Shown here piece after piece: positions 1-4,355 of a DNA stretch of 5,540 nt (its first letter is position 1; every line of letters begins with the position of its first letter). The notes under the pieces were generated by a model, which was not told the DNA's origin, did no database searches, and saw only the letters and a list, made by a program, of their open reading frames with translations. A program made the position numbers and the translations under genes. Source of the stretch: Parcubacteria group bacterium Greene0416_79. Its GTDB lineage: Bacteria; Patescibacteriota; Minisyncoccia; Phycocordibacterales; UBA10002. The stretch covers positions 1 through 5,540 of the forward strand of contig VMES01000026.1 in the NCBI GenBank assembly GCA_007375655.1. The letters are read 5' to 3'.

Positions 1-184
1 GCGCTGGGACTCCCTTCGATTCGTCGAACCTGCCGATACAGCTCATCGAGATCTCGAGTTTTCACTAAGAGCGCTAGGAACTGCTTATCCTCGCGGTCTG
101 CGATACGGTTGTTTTGTTTCGTACCGGACTTGAACTGCGGCGCGCCATGGGGAAGCCGGAGACCTTAGTGCTCGTGAGCGGGCA
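1..184 (-). CDS. Partial unknown reading frame running off the left edge, no evident start
   Basis: I do not recognise this with certainty. Reading the minus strand from 184 down to 1, 61 codons are open after an in-frame TAA at 185-187. The peptide has protein-like composition, with segments such as STKVSGFPHG, NRIADREDKQFLALLVKTR and DLDELYRQVRRIEG; the last two look helical and charged. The general shape (a short SGxPxG-like turn and then an amphipathic helix) faintly recalls small phage-derived regulators of the DUF1492/ArpU type, but this is only an impression. No ATG, GTG or TTG occurs early in the frame; the first is a GTG about 42 codons in. The piece is therefore either a decayed or frameshifted remnant or a chance open frame. 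The 3' end lies outside the window. Confidence 0.3.
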
Positions 185-265
185 TTACAGCGCCGTGCTG
201 TATTTGCACTACATACGTCGCGCAGCGCTCCGCTTTTTTGAAAAGCGTCTGCGGTAAAATCTTCG

Positions 266-309
266 GTAAAAAATAGGCGTCGTTTCGTGTAAGCGAAACG
301 GCGCCTTTT
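266..309. terminator. Bidirectional intrinsic terminator
   Basis: A 12-bp stem (276-287 with 294-305, one G-U wobble) encloses the 6-nt loop TGTAAG. On the plus strand it is followed by TTTT at 306-309. On the minus strand it is followed by TATTTTTT (complement of 268-275). It lies just past the stop of the minus-strand hydrolase gene (stop codon 330-332), whose transcript it most likely ends. The shorter T-run suits a plus-strand transcript less well. Confidence 0.8.
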
Positions 310-329
310 CATATGCGATCACCAGGGTA

Positions 330-1631
330 TTACCTTTCTGGAAACACCAAGTGCGGCGAAGGGCGCCACGCGTCAAACGGAAATTTCACATACGTACAGT
401 CAGCCGCGCGACGGTTTCCTTCACGATTGGCTATCCAGAGATCGCGCTTGCTGAGATCAAAGATGGCGGTATGGAGATTTGACTCCATCGCAATCTCCCG
501 CGCCATCGTCTGTATGGACGCGCACTCAAGCATCCCGTGCATCTTCTGGACTAACTTCCCCTGCCGTTCGCCGTGGTGTCCCGCGTAGATGACATCGGCA
601 AACTGGGGAAGCGTCATCTTTCCAAACCGCACCTCGCTCACCTGGTTGATGCGAAAGAGGGAGCAGTCTGTGCTGGAGGTTATCATGCCGACTGCTTCTC
701 CCGCGCTATCGCCGAGGCAGTACGCATAGCTGTTCGTGCGCTGCGCCGCGCGAATGATCGCGGCCGCTTCAGGCGCGCTCGCTCCGTAGCGGAGCGCTTG
801 TTTGAGGAGAAAGGGCATGGGCGTTCCGGCAAGCGTTTCCGCCGACGCCTTCCCGAGACCCAACTCGCTTATGCAGACACCTTTTTCATTCATTCCAGTG
901 ACTGCGCCTACAAATCCGATCCAGCCAATGTTTATGAACGCGTGTTCATTTTGGCGTGTCGGATAATAGACCGTGATGAGCGGTCGTTTTTCGAGGCCGA
1001 CCCCTATGCCGTAATCCAAGATGCGAAGTTGCCAGACGCTCCGGTCGCGCGTGGCCCCTCCGCGCGCCACGAGGGCACTGCAGCTTGTCTCGCTTAAGTC
1101 GGGGATGGCGTGGGCCCGTTTGATGGCCGTGAGCGTTACGCCCGCGACACCGGCGTCTTTGAGGCCGTCCGCAAGTCCTCTCATTTCTTCCAGTTCCTCC
1201 GGCGGGGTAAACGGCTCCATCATCGCGGCGGCTTTATCAAGCATGCGAGCAACGAGTTCTCGTCTGTTCTTTTTGGAGAGTACGAGATCCACTTCGCGCG
1301 GGATATATTTGGAGAGGAATTTCTCCGCTTGATGCATGATTTCTTCAATGGTTGCTTTGACTTCCGGGCCAAGGAGTTTTCCATGCCAGTATCCAAGCGA
1401 GTAATGGTTTTCGCCGTGAAGGTAGAGCACGGTAACGCGGTTTACTCCATCGCCGAGATGCTCAATCACTCCGGTGCCGGTGATGTGGCGATCAGGAGTC
1501 GGCGGTGAAAAGATATCGCGCGCTTTCGGATGCGTGGCGAGAAGCGCCTTGAGCGCGATTGTTCGACAGCCAGTAAGGGGGAGCGCAAGCGCCGCAGATG
1601 CAATTATGTCTAAGAACGTCCTTCGTTTCAT
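330..1631 (-). CDS. C45-like Ntn-hydrolase (acyltransferase/amidohydrolase), Tat-exported lipoprotein
   Basis: The 433-residue protein resembles C45-family autoproteolytic acyltransferases/hydrolases (isopenicillin N acyltransferase type), which cleave themselves to expose a catalytic N-terminal cysteine and then act on amide or acyl bonds. Residues 2-7 KRRTFL match a twin-arginine signal. A hydrophobic stretch ends in the lipobox LTGC (19-22), so a folded lipoprotein outside the membrane is predicted. GYWHGKLLG (80-88) fits the conserved N-terminal region. C184 in SETSCSALVARGGATRD is the likely nucleophile, followed by RILDYG (203-208) in the place of the family's R-N-x-D motif, and then GMNEKGVCISELG. 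The start ATG (1629-1631) has AAAGGA a few bases upstream. It is transcribed alone from its own promoter and ends at a hairpin terminator. The substrate cannot be told from sequence. The fold assignment is fairly safe; the exact activity is not. Confidence 0.8.
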   Translation of the reverse strand: MKRRTFLDIIASAALALPLTGCRTIALKALLATHPKARDIFSPPTPDRHITGTGVIEHLGDGVNRVTVLYLHGENHYSLGYWHGKLLGPEVKATIEEIMHQAEKFLSKYIPREVDLVLSKKNRRELVARMLDKAAAMMEPFTPPEELEEMRGLADGLKDAGVAGVTLTAIKRAHAIPDLSETSCSALVARGGATRDRSVWQLRILDYGIGVGLEKRPLITVYYPTRQNEHAFINIGWIGFVGAVTGMNEKGVCISELGLGKASAETLAGTPMPFLLKQALRYGASAPEAAAIIRAAQRTNSYAYCLGDSAGEAVGMITSSTDCSLFRINQVSEVRFGKMTLPQFADVIYAGHHGERQGKLVQKMHGMLECASIQTMAREIAMESNLHTAIFDLSKRDLWIANREGNRRAADCTYVKFPFDAWRPSPHLVFPER

Positions 1632-1671
1632 TCGGTCCTTTCGTCTGGTTTTTTATGTTGTTCCAGGTTCT

Positions 1672-1700
1672 ATCGTAGGAGGTTTTCTACATCTTGTCAA
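1672..1700 (-). promoter_or_regulatory. Promoter of the C45-like hydrolase gene
   Basis: On the minus strand TTGACA (complement of 1695-1700) and TACGAT (complement of 1672-1677) are separated by exactly 17 bases, close to the sigma-70 consensus. The expected transcript start near 1665 leaves a leader of about 34 nt carrying the AAAGGA ribosome binding site. It begins 17 bases beyond the tRNA-Glu 3' end, so the two genes need not share a transcript. Confidence 0.75.
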
Positions 1701-1716
1701 AACGAGTGTCATTTTT

Positions 1717-1794
1717 TGGTGAGCTCAATGGGATTTGAACCCATGTTCCGAGATTGAGAATCTCGTGTCCTAGGCTAGACTAGACGATGAGGCC
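1717..1794 (-). tRNA. tRNA-Glu (anticodon CTC)
   Basis: Cloverleaf on the minus strand. The acceptor 5' strand is 1788-1794. The D arm (1767-1785) begins GTCTAG and ends CTAGGAC as in bacterial tRNA-Glu. The anticodon stem is CGAGA/TCTCG with loop TTCTCAA, so the anticodon is CTC (complement of 1756-1758). The T stem ATGGG/CCCAT has loop TTCAAAT. The acceptor 3' strand is 1721-1727, with discriminator A and then CCA at 1717-1719. Two deviations are seen: the acceptor has a C3-C70 mismatch beside a G2-U71 wobble, and the D loop reads AG where G18-G19 is expected. The encoded CCA could be chance. It may still be a working tRNA or be decaying. Confidence 0.88.
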
Positions 1795-1829
1795 GCACCT
1801 TTACTTTTTCATAAACTTACGGGGCAAGG

Positions 1830-1859
1830 AGTGTAACGTTTATTAATGAGGGCACTCAA
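1830..1859 (-). promoter_or_regulatory. Putative promoter of tRNA-Glu
   Basis: On the minus strand TTGAGT (complement of 1854-1859) and TACACT (complement of 1830-1835) are 18 bases apart. A transcript start near 1823 would lie about 30 bases before the mature tRNA 5' end. No other convincing pair lies between the tRNA and the arsR-type gene. Confidence 0.45.
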
Positions 1860-1890
1860 AACAACACCGAACATATCAAAAGCTATCTTT

Positions 1891-1938
1891 ACTTTGCCAT
1901 TCTTTAGTATGCGTTTCAACGCATGTGTAATGCAAAGT
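1891..1938. repeat. Nested inverted repeat upstream of the ArsR-type gene
   Basis: The outer arms ACTTTGC (1891-1897) and GCAAAGT (1932-1938) are perfect complements and extend inward by ATT/AAT across a single bulged C. Inside is a perfect 16-bp palindrome, ATGCGTT-TC-AACGCAT (1909-1924). It could be a regulator site or a structured RNA end. No gene reads through it convincingly. Confidence 0.45.
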
Positions 1939-1960
1939 GCGTCCGGCGCCAGGAACCTAT

Positions 1961-1990
1961 ATTCGTTCATTCGTACGAATGGTAGAATGT
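1961..1990 (+). promoter_or_regulatory. ArsR-type operator overlapping the promoter of its own gene
   Basis: ATTCGTTCATTCG (1961-1973), TA, then CGAATGGTAGAATG form an imperfect palindrome of four ATTCG/CGAAT boxes repeating every 8 bp. The candidate -10 element TAGAAT (1983-1988) is part of the last box, so a bound repressor would cover the promoter. No good -35 hexamer is visible. The same box pattern recurs as a perfect palindrome just after the gene, which supports a true binding site and autoregulation. Confidence 0.65.
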
Positions 1991-1996
1991 GAAGAT

Positions 1997-2266
1997 ATGG
2001 CAGACCATAAAAGATTGGAACGGATACTAAAAGCGTCGGCGAATCGGCGGCGTTTTCGGATTCTGGCGTTCCTCAAGAGAGAAAATGAGGCGGCGGTGGG
2101 AGCAGTTGCCGAGCATATCCATCTCTCGTTCAAATCAACGTCCCGACACCTCGCGGTTCTCTATTCCGCAGAACTTGTGGAGCGGACGCAAAGAAGCAGT
2201 GAGGTTTTCTACAGATTGTCCGAAACACTGCACCCGACCGTGAGGGAGATACTGAAACATGTGTAA
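1997..2266 (+). CDS. ArsR/SmtB-like winged-helix transcriptional repressor
   Basis: This 89-residue, single-domain DNA-binding protein has an N-terminal helix KRLERILKASANRRRFRILAFL typical of ArsR-type regulators (x-x-L-A-x-x-x-R). The helix-turn-helix VGAVAEHIHLSFKSTSRHLAVLYSAELVE (about residues 34-62) carries the recognition helix KSTSRHLAVL. A wing follows: RTQRSSEVFYRLS. There is no cysteine and no obvious metal-binding motif, so the inducer is unknown. I chose ATG 1997 because TAGAAT lies only 8 bases upstream, suggesting a leaderless or nearly leaderless message, and because ArsR homology starts here; an in-frame ATG at 1937 would add 20 residues read through the operator. The operators at 1961-1990 and 2306-2343 flank the gene. 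No target gene other than itself is evident. Confidence 0.8.
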   Translation: MADHKRLERILKASANRRRFRILAFLKRENEAAVGAVAEHIHLSFKSTSRHLAVLYSAELVERTQRSSEVFYRLSETLHPTVREILKHV

Positions 2267-2297
2267 TGTCATGTTTACACGTGCAGAACTCTTTTGT
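2258..2297 (+). terminator. Weak hairpin at the end of the ArsR-type gene
   Basis: CATGTGTAA (2258-2266, containing the stop codon) pairs with TTACACGTG (2275-2283) around an 8-nt loop, with one G-U wobble. A T-rich stretch CTTTTGTT follows only after about 7 bases, so it is at best a poor intrinsic terminator. Confidence 0.3.
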
Positions 2298-2305
2298 TCC
2301 TCCCG

Positions 2306-2343
2306 CACACATTCGTTCATTCGCACGAATGAACGAATGTGTG
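2306..2343. promoter_or_regulatory. Perfect 38-bp palindrome, second ArsR-type operator
   Basis: The 18-bp arm at 2306-2323 (CACACATTCGTTCATTCG) is perfectly repeated in reverse complement at 2326-2343 around a CA centre. It holds the same four 8-bp-spaced boxes as the promoter site at 1961-1990, here fully symmetric. No T-run follows on either strand, which argues against a terminator. What it controls is unclear: no gene starts until 2589. Confidence 0.65.
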
Positions 2344-2450
2344 AAAAGTGGGTATGGTTATGTAAAAAGGGTACGTATTGCGGGGAACCCTCTTTATCCA
2401 GCACCTTGACGGGAATGCCCTGCGCTCTGCGCGAGGGTAGGGTCTTCCTT

Positions 2451-2487
2451 GCCCCCACACCAATCCGCAGCGGATTGGTGTGGGGGC
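2451..2487. repeat. Perfect 37-bp palindrome (18-bp arms)
   Basis: The arm at 2451-2468, beginning GCCCCCACACC, is exactly complementary to 2470-2487 with a single A between. Pairing stops at both ends (T against T). The near absence of a loop suggests a cruciform-type DNA site or a dispersed palindromic element as much as an RNA hairpin. Confidence 0.7.
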
Positions 2488-2501
2488 TTCCTCAGGGTTT
2501 A

Positions 2502-2539
2502 ACCCGCCCGAACGACTGAACCGCTCCAGTCGGGCGGGT
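2502..2539. repeat. GC-rich stem-loop
   Basis: ACCCGCCCGA (2502-2511) pairs perfectly with TCGGGCGGGT (2530-2539). Inside, CTG (2516-2518) pairs with CAG (2527-2529) beyond a 4-nt bulge. The overlapping GGGTTTAACCC (2495-2505) offers a competing small hairpin. It sits about 40 bases before the promoter of the coiled-coil gene. Confidence 0.55.
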
Positions 2540-2575
2540 GCCCTGTGGTCAAGTGCTTGGTCTACTGTTTTGGCG

Positions 2576-2586
2576 TATACTATACG
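2576..2586 (+). promoter_or_regulatory. Candidate -10 region of the coiled-coil gene
   Basis: TATACT (2576-2581) lies 7 bases before the ATG at 2589, the spacing expected for a leaderless message. An overlapping TATACG (2581-2586) has TTGGTC at 2557-2562 as a possible -35 with an 18-base spacer, but it would start transcription at or just inside the gene. No Shine-Dalgarno sequence precedes the ATG. Confidence 0.4.
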
Positions 2587-2588
2587 GT

Positions 2589-3650
2589 ATGATGCTCAAA
2601 CTTGCGGTTGCGATTGCGGCGCTCGGCGCGCTTGCCACCAGCGCGTATTTTGTGGCGAAGGAGGAGCGTGCGCGGACGCTTGCGGATACCGTGCGCGAGC
2701 GATTCGGTTCCGGCGAGTATCTTGCCGCGCTTGCCGCTGCCGGAGAGCTTCAACAGGCGGGACGGACGACGCCCGAGCTTGAGGCGACGATTGCCGAGAC
2801 CGCGCGGTTTCTCGTTGCCGAGGATACCCTCAAGAAGGCGCGGCAAGCCGCGGAAGAAGGGCGCTATGCGGATGCGCGGGCGCTTCTTTCCGGAAGCGAG
2901 GCCGTGGCAAATCCCGCATTTAAGTATTACGAGGAGGCGAAGAAGCTCTATGCGCAGGCCGAGGCGCTCGCTGCGGGAGCGGCGCACAAGACCGCGGTGA
3001 CCATCTCTTCTCTGGAAGAGCGCGCCGCGGCGGAGCGCGCGCGCCGCGAGCAGCTTGAACGAAACAAAACCGCGCTTGAGGGCACCCTAAGCGAAAAAGA
3101 AAAGACGCTTGCCGAATCGCGCGCAGAGATTCAGGCCGCCAAAGAGAAACTCGCCGCATCGCAAAAAGAAACCGAGGTAAAACAGGCGGCGCTTCTGGCG
3201 GAAGAGGCGCGTACGAAGGCGCTTATGGAGCAGGTGGAGAAGGAGAGTACGCAGAAGTTTTTTACGGAACTCAAGGTCTATCGCGACATGGCGCAGAAAG
3301 GAAAGGAGCAACTTGATGCCGCCGTTTTGGAGATTACCGCGAAGCGCGATGTAACCGCGCTTCTCTACTTGAGTCAGGGAAAGATTCTGCTTGAGGAGGC
3401 GAGGGTGAAGACGGGAGAGCTCAAGGCGTCGCGCACGCCCGCCGCGCATCGCGGTGCGGTGGATACGCTCCTGCAGGCGGTGTCGAAAGTCCTTGAGGCG
3501 GGCAAGCATCTCCGGAATGCGGTCGTCTATATAGACGATCAGGGAAGCGCGGAGTTTATTGCGGGGCTGGAGAAGGGAAAGGCGGCGCTCTCTGCCGCTA
3601 TCGCTCTGTTCCCCGAGGTCTCCGCGTCCATCGCGCCGTTCGTGCCGTAG
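2589..3650 (+). CDS. Membrane-anchored coiled-coil protein of unknown function
   Basis: I do not recognise the family. From the paired ATGs at 2589/2592 the protein has about 353 residues. Residues 3-22 are one hydrophobic helix (LKLAVAIAALGALATS) with no clear cleavage site or lipobox, so a membrane anchor with the bulk outside is likely. Residues about 28-130 look like helical hairpin (TPR-like) repeats: FGSGEYLAALAAAGEL and AAEEGRYADARALL. Residues about 138-220 form a long charged coiled coil rich in E, K, A and R. The last 100 residues are helical, with YRDMAQKGKEQLDAA and LLQAVSKVLEAGKHLRNAV. No cysteine is present. A longer in-frame start at 2538 would put charged and unrelated residues before the anchor and would read through the promoter region. 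The gene stands alone and ends 42 bases before a terminator. A scaffold or envelope role is possible but unproven. Confidence 0.75.
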   Translation: MMLKLAVAIAALGALATSAYFVAKEERARTLADTVRERFGSGEYLAALAAAGELQQAGRTTPELEATIAETARFLVAEDTLKKARQAAEEGRYADARALLSGSEAVANPAFKYYEEAKKLYAQAEALAAGAAHKTAVTISSLEERAAAERARREQLERNKTALEGTLSEKEKTLAESRAEIQAAKEKLAASQKETEVKQAALLAEEARTKALMEQVEKESTQKFFTELKVYRDMAQKGKEQLDAAVLEITAKRDVTALLYLSQGKILLEEARVKTGELKASRTPAAHRGAVDTLLQAVSKVLEAGKHLRNAVVYIDDQGSAEFIAGLEKGKAALSAAIALFPEVSASIAPFVP

Positions 3651-3691
3651 CGTAATCATAATGGCACGCCCTGATAATAATTTCTGGCAAC

Positions 3692-3728
3692 AGGCGCTTG
3701 AGTTTCCCACCAAGCGCCTTTTTCTTTT
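3692..3728 (+). terminator. Intrinsic terminator after the coiled-coil gene
   Basis: GGCGCTTG (3693-3700) pairs perfectly with CAAGCGCC (3711-3718) around a 10-nt loop. The stem is extended by an A-T pair and runs directly into TTTTTCTTTT (3719-3728). It separates the coiled-coil gene from the tRNA-Thr and copper-type genes. Confidence 0.88.
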
Positions 3729-3754
3729 GCCAATTCTTCCGAAATCCCCTATGA

Positions 3755-3768
3755 TGGAGCATGCTCCA
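3755..3768. repeat. 14-bp perfect palindrome
   Basis: TGGAGCATGCTCCA is fully symmetric and lies between the terminator and the tRNA-Thr gene. It might be a protein-binding site; nothing nearby shows which regulator would use it. Confidence 0.35.
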
Positions 3769-3821
3769 CGCCTTTCTTCCTGTAAGAGATTCTTGAGGCA
3801 GGAGTTACCTATTCACGGTAC

Positions 3822-3894
3822 GCCGATGTAGCTCAGATAGTAGAGCAACCCCATGGTAAGGGGTAGGTCGCCAGTGCAATTCTGGCCATCGGCT
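3822..3894 (+). tRNA. tRNA-Thr (anticodon GGT)
   Basis: The acceptor GCCGATG/CATCGGC (3822-3828 with 3887-3893) pairs fully. The D stem GCTC/GAGC encloses loop AGATAGTA. The anticodon stem ACCCC/GGGGT has loop ATGGTAA, so the anticodon is GGT (3855-3857). The variable loop is AGGTC. The T stem GCCAG/CTGGC has loop TGCAATT. The discriminator is T and no CCA is encoded, so CCA would be added by enzyme. Two near-invariant positions differ: G18 is A, and U55 of the T loop is G. These two bases normally pair with each other in the elbow of the L-shape. G19 and C56, the neighbouring pair, are kept. Confidence 0.9.
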
Positions 3895-3934
3895 TACGAT
3901 GGAGCGAGCAAACGGTCCCGAACTATCCGCGAAA

Positions 3935-3953
3935 GGACGTGAGCGTGACGTCC
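3935..3953 (+). other. Small hairpin between tRNA-Thr and the CsoR promoter
   Basis: GGACGT (3935-3940) and ACGTCC (3948-3953) enclose GAGCGTG. The stretch 3895-3979 otherwise shows nothing I can assign. A 39-codon frame from ATG 3899 to TGA 4016 crosses the promoter and operator and is probably not a gene. Confidence 0.3.
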
Positions 3954-3979
3954 GAGGATCCCGTAATCTCCCGAGACGG

Positions 3980-4008
3980 TTGATAGCGGCTACCCCTAGG
4001 GGTATCAT
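3980..4008 (+). promoter_or_regulatory. CsoR-controlled promoter with operator in the spacer
   Basis: TTGATA (3980-3985) and TATCAT (4003-4008) are 17 bases apart, a good sigma-70 pair. The spacer and the edge of the -10 hold TACCCCTAGGGGTA (3991-4004), a perfect 14-bp palindrome. It has the TACCCC/GGGGTA pattern known for CsoR-family operators, so repressor binding would exclude RNA polymerase. The predicted start near 4015 coincides with a GTG codon that begins a CsoR-like reading frame, suggesting a leaderless message. Confidence 0.75.
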
Positions 4009-4014
4009 GACGGG

Positions 4015-4309
4015 GTGAAGCGGGATACGAAGCAAAAAGGATGGAAGAGCGAAGCAGAAGCTCTTGCGGCGACTCTCAATCATTGAGGGTCAGCTACGCG
4101 GAGTGACGAAAATGGTGGAGGAGGAACGGTACTTCGTGGATGTGATTACGCAGACCGAAGCGGTCACACACGCGCTCTCGGGCGTTGAGAACGCGCTTTT
4201 GGAGAAGCACCTTTCCAAACATGCGGTGGACCAGATGAAGAAAGGGCAGAAGACAAAGGCCATTGGGGAGATTCTGAAGATTTACCAGTTTGCGCAGAGG
4301 AAAAAGTAA
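4015..4309 (+). CDS. CsoR/RcnR-family (DUF156) metal-sensing repressor, apparent N-terminal frameshift
   Basis: The all-helical repressor would leave its operator on binding metal. RRLSIIEGQLRGVTKMVEEERYFVDVITQ and LLEKHLSKHAVDQMKKG are the family's helix 1 and helix 2 motifs. Counted from the in-frame TTG at 4064, 81 residues are read. That start would cut helix 1, because the same frame continues upstream as KQKLLRRL back to 4019, after TGA 4016-4018, with no ATG, GTG or TTG before 4064. GTG 4015 in another frame reads VKRDTKQK; removing one base in the A5 run (4034-4038) joins it smoothly to the CsoR frame. I therefore place the gene start at 4015 and treat it as frameshifted, slipping, or a sequence error. 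Of the usual Cys-His-Cys copper ligands the first Cys is Phe (codon 4133-4135), the His is kept and the last Cys is His. Confidence 0.75.
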
Positions 4310-4321
4310 GTAAGCCCCGTA

Positions 4322-4348
4322 CTCCTCTTTAACTTGGGTAAAGAGGAG
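4322..4348 (+). promoter_or_regulatory. Hairpin sequestering the ribosome binding site of the ATPase gene
   Basis: CTCCTCTTTA (4322-4331) pairs perfectly with TAAAGAGGAG (4339-4348) around loop ACTTGGG. The 3' arm contains GAGGAG (4343-4348), the only good Shine-Dalgarno sequence here, 7 bases before ATG 4356. No T-run follows, so it is not a terminator. It would lower translation of the exporter unless opened, for instance by ribosomes finishing the upstream repressor gene (stop 4307-4309). Confidence 0.55.
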
Positions 4349-4355
4349 CAGGTGG

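Larger units (their letters stand above)
2344..2575. other. Hairpin-rich intergenic stretch without a gene
   Basis: I see no credible coding sequence here. Three stem-loops follow one another. CCCT-GCGC-TCT-GCGC-G-AGGG lies at 2418-2437. A perfect 18-bp stem pairs 2451-2468 with 2470-2487 around one central base. ACCCGCCCGA (2502-2511) pairs with TCGGGCGGGT (2530-2539), with a further CTG/CAG pairing inside. None ends in a T-run. They may be a structured untranslated RNA, stacked Rho-independent barriers of unusual type, or dispersed palindromic elements. Confidence 0.5.

Noticed and set aside
85..312. 75-codon minus-strand frame starting MKRRRF
   Set aside because: Its start lies inside the terminator hairpin, it has no ribosome binding site, and the overlapping frame at 1-184 looks more protein-like.
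573..1508. Long plus-strand frames opposite the C45-like gene
   Set aside because: They are shadows of the minus-strand gene, Arg/Ser/Ala-rich with no motif, and the minus frame has a signal peptide, catalytic motif, promoter and terminator.
2306..2343. 38-bp palindrome read as a terminator of the ArsR-type gene
   Set aside because: No T-run follows on either strand and its boxes match the operator in the promoter, so an operator is the better reading.
2135..2519. Frames on both strands across the second operator and hairpins
   Set aside because: They translate perfect palindromes and overlap the ArsR-type gene; no motif or start signal supports them.
3087..3713. 208-codon minus-strand frame opposite the coiled-coil gene
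   Set aside because: It is a complement of a GC-rich coiled-coil code, rich in Leu and Arg, and begins beyond the terminator of the real gene.
3661..3831. Possible 56-residue small protein starting MARPDNNFWQQAL
   Set aside because: The frame runs through a clean intrinsic terminator and into the tRNA-Thr, and no ribosome binding site precedes it.
3899..4018. 39-residue frame between tRNA-Thr and the CsoR-type gene
   Set aside because: It crosses the promoter and operator, has no binding site for ribosomes and no recognisable motif.
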